A stretch of DNA of 11,215 bases from an uncultured Selenomonas sp. (GTDB lineage: Bacteria; Bacillota; Negativicutes; Selenomonadales; Selenomonadaceae): contig USAK01000046.1 of assembly GCA_900552565.1 (NCBI GenBank), positions 1-11,215 of the forward strand. The letters run 5' to 3'. The position numbers and the translations under genes are program-made. The notes beneath the pieces were generated by a model, which had not been told where the DNA came from, did not search any database, and was given only the letters and a program-made list of their open reading frames with translations. Below are positions 1-6,400 of the stretch, in pieces. Position 1 is the first letter of the stretch; every line of letters starts with the position of its first letter.

Positions 1-20
1 CCCGCCTCTATAGGCGGGGG
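1..20. other. GC-rich inverted repeat at the window's left edge
   Basis: CCCGCC (1-6) and GGCGGG (13-18) form a perfect 6-bp stem around a 6-base loop, 28 bases before the start codon of the next gene. No T-run follows on the plus strand, so it is not a plus-strand terminator as seen. It may be the tail of a larger hairpin cut by the window edge, a minus-strand terminator, or a leader structure of the exporter gene. Confidence 0.35.
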
Positions 21-47
21 TACGTTCACAAGAAAGGAAGGCAATAT

Positions 48-938
48 ATGGACGAAGCAACCAAACGAAAGACATATTTCCTGCTCGCGGCAACCACGAT
101 TATTTGGGGCATTCAGCCGCTCTGCATCAAGTGGCTTGTGGCCGTCTGGACGCCGGTGACCATCACGGCCATGCGGTATTATTTCATCGGTACAACGCTT
201 TTGGCGCTTTCCGTCTATCGCGGGGAGAAGTTGCTGCCGCCGCGCGACTGCCTTCTGGGGCTTATCCTCATGGGCGCGACGGGCATTGGCCTCAACAATG
301 TCATGCAGTTTACGGGCCTTGGCATCTCGACGGTTACAAACTGTACCCTGATTGCTGCGGCCAGTCCGGCCATCACGGCCTTTCTTGCGGCGATTTTCGT
401 GCGCGAGCGTTTGAGCCTTTTGGCCTGGGGCGGCATCGTGCTGTCGTTCGCGGGTGCCCTGATTGTCATCAGCCATGGTTCGCTTGAAGTCATGCGCACC
501 TTATCTTTCAATGAAGGCGATATCCTTTTCCTGCTCGCGCAGGTCGCCTGGACAACGTATTCGCTCATCGCTCTCAAAATCATGCGGCGTATGTCGGCCC
601 TGCAGACAACGGGCTGGGCCGGCATCTTCGGCGCCTTTATTGTGACGGGCTACGGCCTTATCACGGGCCAGTTTGCGCCGGTCATGCTCGATGCTTCGCT
701 CTGGGCTTCGTTTTTCTACACGGTCATCTTTGGCGGCATCATGGCTATGCTGTTCTGGAACATCGGCGTGCATAATGCCGGTGCCAGCGTGACGTCGATT
801 TTCCAGAACATCACACCGGTCGTCGGCATGATCGGCGGCGTGCTGTGCTTCGGTGAAGTCATCGGCTTCAAGGAAATCGCCGGTGCAGCTGCCATTTTTG
901 CCGGCGTTTACCTGACGACACACGGCGGACTGAAATGA
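48..938 (+). CDS. EamA/DMT-family membrane transporter (first of two)
   Basis: This is a drug/metabolite transporter superfamily protein of the inner membrane. Family members usually export amino acids or other small metabolites, and the substrate cannot be told from sequence. At 296 residues it has the usual length and two EamA repeats, roughly residues 9-142 and 158-291, each about five hydrophobic segments (ten in all). Family marks are the N-terminal IIWGIQP stretch (18-24), GLNNVMQF in the fourth segment (81-88), and a Pro-rich helix followed by a Gly-rich helix at the end of each repeat (SPAITAFL near 106; TPVVGMIGG near 256). The ATG at 48 is preceded by AAGGAAGG (34-41) at good spacing. 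The gene stands alone and ends before a terminator at 985-1022. It is only distantly similar to the second EamA protein in the window (4327-5178). No regulation is visible apart from the edge hairpin upstream. Confidence 0.9.
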   Translation: MDEATKRKTYFLLAATTIIWGIQPLCIKWLVAVWTPVTITAMRYYFIGTTLLALSVYRGEKLLPPRDCLLGLILMGATGIGLNNVMQFTGLGISTVTNCTLIAAASPAITAFLAAIFVRERLSLLAWGGIVLSFAGALIVISHGSLEVMRTLSFNEGDILFLLAQVAWTTYSLIALKIMRRMSALQTTGWAGIFGAFIVTGYGLITGQFAPVMLDASLWASFFYTVIFGGIMAMLFWNIGVHNAGASVTSIFQNITPVVGMIGGVLCFGEVIGFKEIAGAAAIFAGVYLTTHGGLK

Positions 939-1267
939 GTACATTGTGTCATTGACAAAAACATAGCCAGGAAACGTTTACTAGAAAAGGCGGGATATAT
1001 ACGATATTTACCCGTCTTTTTTATTGTTCAGAGGGTAAAAAACAATATTTTATAGCAAGATAATTCTTCATTCAGAAGATACCCTCAATAAAGCCTTGAA
1101 AATACTAAGGAATCGAGCAAAAGAAAATCATAACTTACTCACGAAAGACAAAAAAGTATAGGCAAAATAGTGAGAAAACTATTAAAATATTATATAGACA
1201 GAGATGAAGAGAGACTTCATCCACAAGAATTATTTGATTCCATTATCATTATTGGGAGGGGTTTTCA
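939..1267. other. 329-base AT-rich leader region before GPH copy A with nested inverted repeats
   Basis: No gene is seen here. After the terminator at 985-1022 the DNA is strongly AT-rich and carries three perfect inverted repeats. They are GAGGGTA/TACCCTC (1031-1037 with 1080-1086), AATAGT/ACTATT (1166-1171 with 1178-1183) and GATGAAG/CTTCATC (1203-1209 with 1215-1221). The last two are tight enough to be operators or mRNA hairpins. An AT-rich stretch at 1184-1196 (TATTAT, TATATA) could serve as a -10 box, but no convincing -35 box stands 16-18 bases upstream, so I do not place the promoter firmly. The region ends with a strong ribosome binding site, GGGAGGGG (1254-1261), for the ATG at 1268. 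Confidence 0.6.
985..1022 (+). terminator. Rho-independent terminator after the first EamA gene
   Basis: AAAAGGCGGG (985-994) pairs with CCCGTCTTTT (1011-1020) over ten pairs with one G-T wobble and a 16-base AT-rich loop, and a T-run continues to 1022. The A-run of the left arm would give it some function in the reverse direction too. Confidence 0.85.
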
Positions 1268-2659
1268 ATGAGTAATCCAGGAGCAGCTCCGGCTGAATCC
1301 GGCGCGCATCTCTCTTGGCTGACGCGAATCGCGTATGGCCTCGGTGATACCGCACAGAACGTCGTTTGGGGTGCAATGGGCATCCTGACCTTCTTCTACA
1401 CTGACTACGCTGGCATTGACCCAGCTATGGTTGGTCTGGTCATGTTGATTTCCCGTTGCTTCGATGGCTTCTCTGATGTCATCATGGGCTTCATCGTTGA
1501 GCGCACGAATTCCAAGTGGGGCAAATCAAGACCGTGGATCCTCTGGATGAGCGTGCCGTTCGCTATTTCTATCGTCCTCATTTATACAGTACCACATGGT
1601 TCGTCAGCCATGCAGTTTGCATATCTGTTCGTAACTTACAACCTCTGCACGACGGTTTGCTACACGGCACTGAACCTGCCGTACGGCTCGCTGTCCGCTA
1701 TGATGACGCGTTCTTCGAAAGAACGTGACATGCTTTCCATCACGCGTATGTGCCTGTCCCCCTGGGGCCGTATCCTTTCCGTTTCGGCTACGCTGCCGCT
1801 CGTTAAGATGTTCGGCGACAACCAGATGGCATGGGTCGAGGTCATGAGCGTATGGGCTGTGGTAGCACTCTTCCTGCTCCTGTTCTGCTTCTCGAAATGT
1901 AAAGAAACAGTTGTCATTGAAGCACGTGAGAAAGTTGCGAAAGTACCTGTCGGCAAAGCTCTCAAATGCCTCGCCGTCAACAAATACTTCTGGGCTGGCA
2001 TGATCATCTGGATGATGCAGAACGTCATCTTCACGATTACCGGTACCATCCTGCCGTATTACTGCAAATACATCTTCATGAACGATTCGCTTTACAGCGG
2101 ACTGTATCTCCTTGAAACACTTGTTACGATTTTCGTCATGGCTGTCTTCAGCCCGAGACTCCTCAAGCGCTTTGGCAAACGCAACATGAGTCTTGCCGGC
2201 GTCATCGTCTGCTTTGTCGGTCATGCAATCTTCCTTCTGAATCCGATGGACTTCAACTGGGTTGTCTTCAGCTGCGTTATCCGTGGCATCGGCTTTGCTC
2301 CTGTCCAGTCCGTTATCTTCGGTTTCCTCGGCGATGCTGTTGAGTATGGCCAGTGGAAGACGCATATCCGTCAGGAAGGCCTGATCTTCTCCGGCGGCTC
2401 CGTTGGTACGAAAGTTGGCTCCGGCCTTACGAGTGCAGCTCTTACGGGTCTGCTCTCCTATGTCGGCTACGTCGCTACTTCCTCGGGTGCTGTTGCTCAG
2501 TCTCAGGACGTTATCAACATGATTGTTTCGATCTATGAATGGGGCCCGATATTCGTCTGGGCTGTCCTGATCCTCGTCCTTGCCTTCTACAAGCTCGATA
2601 AGGTTTATCCGCAGATCATGCGCGACCTCGTTGCTCGTGAAGCAAAAGGCGAACTCTAA
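1268..2659 (+). CDS. GPH-family (MelB-type) sugar:cation symporter, copy A
   Basis: This is an inner-membrane secondary transporter of the glycoside-pentoside-hexuronide:cation symporter family, part of the major facilitator fold (MFS_2), importing a sugar, glycoside or polyol with Na+ or H+. At 463 residues it has the family length and twelve predicted membrane segments. Diagnostic features are YGLGD in helix 1 (Asp27), the RCFDGFSD segment (63-70) whose Asp66 and Asp70 match the cation-site aspartates of MelB helix 2, and SKWGKSRPWIL in the following loop (82-92). Near the end there is also the EYGQWKTHIRQEGLIFSGG region typical of helix 10-11. The ATG has a very strong Shine-Dalgarno sequence. 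The gene is followed by its own terminator and stands between unrelated genes. It is a close paralog of the gene at 9681-11072 and of the remnant at 3911-4157. The substrate is unknown. By analogy with copy C it may be an inositol isomer or a related glycoside, which is inference only. Confidence 0.92.
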   Translation: MSNPGAAPAESGAHLSWLTRIAYGLGDTAQNVVWGAMGILTFFYTDYAGIDPAMVGLVMLISRCFDGFSDVIMGFIVERTNSKWGKSRPWILWMSVPFAISIVLIYTVPHGSSAMQFAYLFVTYNLCTTVCYTALNLPYGSLSAMMTRSSKERDMLSITRMCLSPWGRILSVSATLPLVKMFGDNQMAWVEVMSVWAVVALFLLLFCFSKCKETVVIEAREKVAKVPVGKALKCLAVNKYFWAGMIIWMMQNVIFTITGTILPYYCKYIFMNDSLYSGLYLLETLVTIFVMAVFSPRLLKRFGKRNMSLAGVIVCFVGHAIFLLNPMDFNWVVFSCVIRGIGFAPVQSVIFGFLGDAVEYGQWKTHIRQEGLIFSGGSVGTKVGSGLTSAALTGLLSYVGYVATSSGAVAQSQDVINMIVSIYEWGPIFVWAVLILVLAFYKLDKVYPQIMRDLVAREAKGEL

Positions 2660-2677
2660 GATTCATTTGTTAGATAC

Positions 2678-2716
2678 AGCCGGCTCGATCCCTCGGGAGA
2701 GGCCGGCTTTGTTTTT
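2678..2716 (+). terminator. Rho-independent terminator after GPH copy A
   Basis: AGCCGGC (2678-2684) pairs perfectly with GCCGGCT (2702-2708), followed by a T-rich tail to 2716. It separates GPH copy A from the kinase-like gene, whose ribosome binding site lies only about 20 bases downstream. Read-through or a promoter hidden in the hairpin area must therefore supply that gene. Confidence 0.85.
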
Positions 2717-2752
2717 GAAATTCAGGAATTTAGAAGGAAGAGGGAAAGTATT

Positions 2753-3367
2753 ATGGAAAAGAACACTCTTGTCACGATCACGCGTCAGTATGGCAGCGGC
2801 GGCCGCGAGGTTGCCGATCTCGTCGCTAAGAAAATGGGCGTACGCCGATATGACCGCAAGGTCGTGGCCATGGCCGCACAGAATATCGGCGAGGAGAACA
2901 ACTTCCATGATCTCATTGAGCGTTCTTACAATGCTCCGGAGAACTGCATGGGCAACCTCGGCGACTATGCCTATGTCCGCGTGCCAATGCACAACCGCAT
3001 GTATATCGAACAGGCAAAAGTTATCCTTGGCGTAGCCAAAGAAGGCAGTGCCGTATTCCTCGGCCGCTGCGCAGATTACATCCTCAAGGACCATCCGAAT
3101 ACATTCTCGTTCTTCATCTATGCAAATGATGAGTTCCGTCAGAACCGCGCGAAGACGCATTATGCCGGCCATACGCTTAAAGACCTCGATGCCGAGGATA
3201 AGCACCGCGAGCAGTACTATGCATACTACACGGGCCGCGCTTGGGGCGATCCGCAGAACTACGACCTCATGATCAACACGAGCAAAATCTCGCTCGAGGC
3301 CGCTGCTGACCTCATCATTTCTTACATCGAGCTGCGCCAGAAACGCGCCGCTGAGAAAAAAGCCTGA
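2753..3367 (+). CDS. Cytidylate-kinase-like family protein
   Basis: This is a 204-residue protein of the cytidylate kinase-like family (the Cmk-like P-loop group common in anaerobic Bacillota). It is distinct from the housekeeping cmk in length and motif details. The N-terminal VTITRQYGSGGREVA (7-21) is the family's nucleotide-binding loop, with a Gly-rich GSGGRE instead of the classical GKS/T. Further on come FLGRCADYIL (102-111), an Arg/Lys-rich lid-like stretch near 125-160, and the closing YDLMINTS (170-177), all typical of this family. The true phosphate acceptor is not established and should not be assumed to be CMP. The ATG is chosen because of AAGGAAG/AGGG (2734-2743) just upstream and because the motif starts nine residues in. 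It lies between two terminators, so it appears to be transcribed alone or by read-through from the transporter gene. Confidence 0.82.
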   Translation: MEKNTLVTITRQYGSGGREVADLVAKKMGVRRYDRKVVAMAAQNIGEENNFHDLIERSYNAPENCMGNLGDYAYVRVPMHNRMYIEQAKVILGVAKEGSAVFLGRCADYILKDHPNTFSFFIYANDEFRQNRAKTHYAGHTLKDLDAEDKHREQYYAYYTGRAWGDPQNYDLMINTSKISLEAAADLIISYIELRQKRAAEKKA

Positions 3368-3390
3368 TTCTCCTTATTTCATAGAATAGG

Positions 3391-3440
3391 AAAACAGCCC
3401 TGCTGTCCAATTTGACTGGATGGCAGGGCTGTTTTCTTTT
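3391..3440. terminator. Strong bidirectional terminator between converging genes
   Basis: AAAACAGCCCTGC (3391-3403) pairs perfectly with GCAGGGCTGTTTT (3423-3435). The stem extends inward by about six further pairs, two of them G-T, around a short loop. A T-run follows to 3441 on the plus strand, and the left A-run gives a U-tail on the minus strand. It serves the kinase-like gene from the left and the AraC remnant from the right. Confidence 0.92.
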
Positions 3441-3454
3441 TGCTGTAATTAGTC

Positions 3455-3910
3455 TTAAAAGTCAAGATGACGGAAGTCCGTGGGGATCATGTGATTGACG
3501 TGCTTAAAGGCGCGGGCAAAATGCGAGGCGCTGTTGAACCCGCATTTTTCGGCGATGGTCTCAATGGAGTCGGCCGTGGTCTGCAGCAGGTGTTTGGATT
3601 GACGCAGGCGGTACAGCAGGACATATTCATGCGGGGGCAGCCGAGATGTTTTTTGAATGTGCGGATAAAGTGGGAAGGGCTCAGCAAAGAGAGACTGGCG
3701 AGTGCGTCGAGTTCGAGCGGCTCTACGTAATGTTCCTGAATATGCTGCAGAGCGGGTGCCAAAATTTCGTTGACGGGCTGGGAACTGCCCTCAAGGTTGG
3801 CGAGGTTCATGAGGATGCGGTCAATGCGGTGGGAGAGCACGGCTTCGCTTTGAAGCGTATACTGTCCCATGGACAGGATGCTCTGGAACGTTGGCTCGAG
3901 CAGGGGAATA
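3455..3910 (-). pseudogene. AraC-family regulator remnant: 5' half deleted, frameshifted
   Basis: On the minus strand this encodes the linker and both C-terminal helix-turn-helix motifs of an AraC-family activator. The readable part runs from a PLLEPTFQ segment near 3910 through ILAPALQHIQEHYVEPLELDALASL to SPSHFIRTFKKHLGC. The frame then breaks at a run of five G on the plus strand (3633-3637). After a one-base shift the family sequence resumes (PHEYVLLYRLRQSKHLL, then AEKCGFNSASHFARAFKHV) and ends at a TAA at 3455-3457. One missing base in the run would restore about 150 continuous residues. The sensor (cupin) domain and start codon are absent: at about 3910 the sequence switches abruptly into the inverted GPH remnant. 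A nominal reading frame from 3984 begins in antisense of that remnant and is not a real N-terminus. The helix-turn-helix part resembles the intact regulator at 7347-8267 in layout. It is probably non-functional. Confidence 0.85.
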
Positions 3911-4157
3911 GTCCGAAGCTTCTTAAAAGGTTTGGCAAGCGTAATATGTCGCTCTATGGCATCAGTCTTGTGTTCTTCGGACATCTTATTTATCTTCTTG
4001 CACCGTACAGCTTCAATTGGGTGCTGTTCAGCTGCTTTATCCGCGGCCGCTGCTTTGCCCCGCTGAATTCCGTTATCTCTATTGCTACAAACTTGACCAG
4101 CTTTATCCGCGCATCATAAGAGACCTCGTGGCACGGGCAGCGCGTGGTGAAGATTGA
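3911..4157 (+). pseudogene. GPH symporter remnant (third copy), with internal deletion
   Basis: From about 3911 the plus strand encodes SPKLLKRFGKRNMSL and then HLIYLLAPYSFNWVLFSCFIRG up to APLNSVI (ending near 4076). This matches residues 295-350 of the two intact symporters. It then jumps, in a different frame, to YKLDQLYPRIIRDLVAR and ARGED with a TGA at 4155-4157, matching the last 26 residues of the intact proteins. So about 294 N-terminal codons are missing, and a further block of roughly 87 codons (about 260 bases) has been lost, shifting the frame at about 4074-4079. There is no start codon or ribosome binding site. It is a dead gene fragment on the same strand as the intact copies and is closer to copy C than to copy A in the region HLIYLL and APLNSVI. 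Confidence 0.92.
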
Positions 4158-4175
4158 CGTTTGCTTGATGATTTG

Positions 4176-4214
4176 GCAAGACTGTTTCTTTTGAGGAGCA
4201 GTCTTGCTGTTTTT
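4176..4214 (+). terminator. Rho-independent terminator retained after the GPH remnant
   Basis: GCAAGACTG (4176... read as 4176-4184) pairs with CAGTCTTGC (4199-4207) across a 14-base loop, followed by TGTTTTT to 4214. It lies 19 bases past the remnant's stop codon, as expected for the original transporter's own terminator. Confidence 0.82.
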
Positions 4215-4251
4215 ATGCTATTTTTCCGCAAGATAAGAACTGTTTTTTCTG

Positions 4252-4282
4252 TGAGAGCGTGGTAATATAGAGAGTATATAAT
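4252..4282 (+). promoter_or_regulatory. Candidate promoter of the second EamA gene
   Basis: A perfect TATAAT stands at 4277-4282, 45 bases before the start codon and after the upstream terminator. The best -35 match, TGAGAG (4252-4257), is weak and 19 bases away, so the -10 box is the main evidence. Confidence 0.5.
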
Positions 4283-4326
4283 GAGTATTTTGGTACGATG
4301 TACTTTTACGGAAAGAGGGGATTCCC

Positions 4327-5178
4327 TTGGGTAAGGCTCTGCTGCTGATTTATCTGATCTGGGGCATGAACTGGGTTGTGATGAAGACGGCGAATACGTT
4401 TTTCCCGCCCATCACGTTTGTGGCGTATCGTTTTTTGTTTGGTGCTGTCGTTTTGCTGTCAGTCTGGCTCTGGCTGCGCCTGCCGCTGCCGAAGAAAAAA
4501 TACTGGCCGTGGATTTTCCTCACGGGCATCCTGCAGATGGGGCTCAACAATATTGCGGCGCAGACGAGCATGGTGACGCTCGGCGCGGGCATGGTCTCGG
4601 TGCTAAACTACAGCATGCCGGTCTTCGCTGCGGTCATGGCGCATTTTCTGCTCGGTGAGAAGCTGACGTGGCGCAAGGGCGCTGGCATCATCCTTTCGTT
4701 AGCGGGCATGGTCGTTCTCATGGACGTGCATGCGGGCGGCGATGTCACGGCGATTTTCATCGGCCTGCTGAGTGCAGTGTTCTGGGGCCTCGCCAGCATT
4801 TTTGTCAAGCTCAAACTGTCGGATGTCAACGCGATTTCCCTGACGACCTGGCAGATGGTCTGTGCCTCGCTGACTTTGCTTGCCTATACAACCATCGTCC
4901 CGCAGGGGCCGGTCATCTGGAATAAAGAATCCATCCTCTGCCTGCTCTATAACGGTGTGCTCGCTTCGGCTCTGGCCTTTTTCCTCTGGAGCTGGATTCT
5001 GCAGCATATCGAAGTCAGCAAAGCCTCTGTGGCCGTGCTGGCCGTACCTGTCGTCGGTGTCGTTGGCGGCATCGTCTGCCTCGGCGAACCCATGACGCTG
5101 CATATCCTTCTCGGCATGGTTATGATCATGGCGGGCATTTATGTCGTCGTCACGGCCAAGGCGAAATCCCTTCCCTGA
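4327..5178 (+). CDS. EamA/DMT-family membrane transporter (second), TTG start
   Basis: This is a drug/metabolite transporter of 283 residues with two EamA repeats (about residues 3-132 and 141-278) and ten hydrophobic segments. Family marks are LIWGMNWVVMK (10-20), GLNNIAAQTS (72-81), MPVFAAVMAHFLLGEKLTW (97-115) and the repeat-2 counterpart VPVVGVVGGIVCLGEPMT (240-257). It is probably an efflux or uptake carrier for small metabolites, with unknown substrate. The start is a TTG at 4327, chosen because AGAGGGG (4314-4320) is six bases upstream and because it includes the complete first membrane helix. The first in-frame ATG (4366) would cut that helix in half. A TATAAT box lies upstream and a bidirectional terminator follows. 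It converges on the AraC gene at 5249-6109 and stands alone transcriptionally. Confidence 0.88.
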   Translation: MGKALLLIYLIWGMNWVVMKTANTFFPPITFVAYRFLFGAVVLLSVWLWLRLPLPKKKYWPWIFLTGILQMGLNNIAAQTSMVTLGAGMVSVLNYSMPVFAAVMAHFLLGEKLTWRKGAGIILSLAGMVVLMDVHAGGDVTAIFIGLLSAVFWGLASIFVKLKLSDVNAISLTTWQMVCASLTLLAYTTIVPQGPVIWNKESILCLLYNGVLASALAFFLWSWILQHIEVSKASVAVLAVPVVGVVGGIVCLGEPMTLHILLGMVMIMAGIYVVVTAKAKSLP

Positions 5179-5202
5179 ACGCTTTAGCCGATTTTATAGA
5201 AG

Positions 5203-5250
5203 AAAAAGGCTCTGTCATACAGGAGTATTCCTGAGACAGAGTCTTTTTTT
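5203..5250. terminator. Bidirectional terminator between the EamA and AraC genes
   Basis: The 14-base arm starting at 5203 (AAAAAGGCTCTGTC, 5203-5216) pairs with 5235-5248 (GACAGAGTC then T-run) with one G-T wobble, and CAGGA/TCCTG (5220-5224 with 5229-5233) extends the stem. T-runs on both strands fit termination of both converging genes. The AraC stop codon (5249-5251) touches the hairpin's T-tract. Confidence 0.9.
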
Positions 5251-6109
5251 ATGATTTTATGGCGGCATTTTTGACCCAGTCGCGCCGGTATTGGCCGGGC
5301 GTCATGCCGACGATGTTCTTGAAGACGCTCTGGAAATAGTTTGAGTTGTTGTAGCCGCAGGAAAGGGCAATGTCCGTGATGCTGCGGTCGGTGCCGATGA
5401 GGAGATTCTGTGCTTCGCCGATGCGCCGACGGATGATGTACTGCATCGGCGAATAGCCGATATGTTCTTTGAAGGCGTGGGCGAGATAATATGGATTGAA
5501 ATTGAGCTCTGAGGCAATGGAGTTCAGCGTGATTTCTTCACGGTAGTGTGCATCAATGTAGGACTTGACGGTCAGGCCTAATGTTTTTTCCTGCGGACGC
5601 GGCGGTTCGCCGTGCTGCTGCAGTTCGAAGTCGAGTTTTTTCAGTGTGGCCGCGGTGAGCTGGTCGAGCAGGGGCACGGGGTCGCCCGCGCGGGCCATCT
5701 GCGTCAGGGCGCGGAAAAGGGCTTCGACCGCAGGAAACGAGGTGCCGAGGTGCAGCAGCGGCGCAAAATTCTGCCCGACCATTGCGTTGGGGCGCCGTCC
5801 GGCAAGTTTGAAGCCGGAGACGGAGAGACAGCAGGTATTGAGGTCGCCCTCGACAGTCGTCTCATCGTGCAGGATGCCGCTGTCGAAGAAGAGGACGTCG
5901 CCTTTTTGGGCGAGGTAATGGCCGGTATCGATATTGAAGCTGCCATGACCTGCGGTCACGAGGATGATTTCGGCACGGTCCGCATGCATGTGCATGGTGC
6001 GCGGCAGCTTGCCATGACGTGAATCAATCTCGCAGACACTGCAGAGACGGCAGGCCGCACCTGATTTTAAGGCCGGAATATCTTTTCGCGGAATGAAATA
6101 TTGGAGCAA
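5249..6109 (-). CDS. AraC-family transcriptional regulator, cupin sensor plus double HTH
   Basis: This is a cytoplasmic DNA-binding regulator of 286 residues. The N-terminal part is a cupin-type ligand pocket (about residues 38-85: MHMHADRAEIILV, then GDVLFFDSGILHDE, the usual His-rich strand and the loop around the second cupin box). The C-terminal hundred residues carry two helix-turn-helix motifs, at about 193-218 (ITLNSIASELNFNPYYLAHAFKEHIG) and 242-275 (SITDIALSCGYNNSNYFQSVFK, then GMTPGQYR). The whole family consensus is intact. The start is TTG (complement of 6107-6109), backed by AAGGTGG just upstream (complement of 6114-6120). No ATG in the next 35 codons would keep the sensor domain complete. 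It diverges from iolI across a 291-base spacer, a classical arrangement for a regulator of the neighbouring catabolic gene. The ligand may be an inositol or related sugar, by context only. Confidence 0.9.
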   Translation of the reverse strand: MLQYFIPRKDIPALKSGAACRLCSVCEIDSRHGKLPRTMHMHADRAEIILVTAGHGSFNIDTGHYLAQKGDVLFFDSGILHDETTVEGDLNTCCLSVSGFKLAGRRPNAMVGQNFAPLLHLGTSFPAVEALFRALTQMARAGDPVPLLDQLTAATLKKLDFELQQHGEPPRPQEKTLGLTVKSYIDAHYREEITLNSIASELNFNPYYLAHAFKEHIGYSPMQYIIRRRIGEAQNLLIGTDRSITDIALSCGYNNSNYFQSVFKNIVGMTPGQYRRDWVKNAAIKS

Positions 6110-6400
6110 AGAACCACCTTCTTAAATATGCATATCGCCATGAGAGCAAGATAATAGAGTATTTTGGGAGGATGAAGGCGCAGCCTGACAGCAAAGGTCC
6201 GCGCTGCGGGCTGTCGACAGGTATCGCTCTTTTCTGAAAACGGCAATAATGCAAAGGAAAATACGAGCCAACCAGAATATAATAATAAATAAAAGCAATA
6301 GTAAAAAAAGCATCTGCCCAATAGTTTACTTCTATTATATCATGAAGAACTCAATACAGCAGGGGAAGATGCCAAGAGTTCAGGAAAAGGGGAGTATGAA
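6110..6400. other. 291-base divergent control region between AraC gene and iolI
   Basis: No convincing gene is seen. The spacer is AT-rich at the iolI end (6240-6345) and contains an isolated GC-rich block (about 6175-6228). That block includes the 10-base palindrome CTGTCGACAG (6211-6220) and a GACAGC/GCTGTC inverted repeat (6187-6192 with 6210-6215). TATAAT on the minus strand (complement of 6334-6339) could be a -10 box for the regulator gene, and the overlapping TATTATAT on the plus strand could be one for iolI. Neither has a good -35 partner. Short hydrophobic reading frames on the minus strand lack ribosome binding sites. The region ends in AAGGGGAG (6387-6394) for iolI. Confidence 0.55.

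Noticed and set aside
952..982. TTGACA (952-957) followed by TTTACT (977-982) as a promoter after the first EamA gene
   Set aside because: The -10 match is poor, the spacer is 19 bases, and the predicted start would run straight into the terminator at 985-1022, leaving no useful transcript.
2663..3205. Minus-strand frame of 180 residues opposite the kinase-like gene
   Set aside because: It is opposite a well-supported family gene, has no ribosome binding site or family signal, and runs through the terminator at 2678-2716.
3646..4119. Plus-strand open frame of 157 codons
   Set aside because: Its first half is antisense of the AraC remnant and only the end is GPH sequence. It is a chance frame across the deletion scar, with no start signal.
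3368..4326. An insertion sequence or transposon as the cause of the gene wreckage
   Set aside because: No transposase fragment, terminal inverted repeat or target duplication is visible. Plain deletions explain the pattern.
6067..6321. Hydrophobic minus-strand frames of 84 and 63 residues in the AraC/iolI spacer
   Set aside because: The leading hydrophobic stretch comes from T-rich intergenic DNA. There is no Shine-Dalgarno sequence, and the rest is low-quality sequence. The longer frame also runs into the regulator gene.
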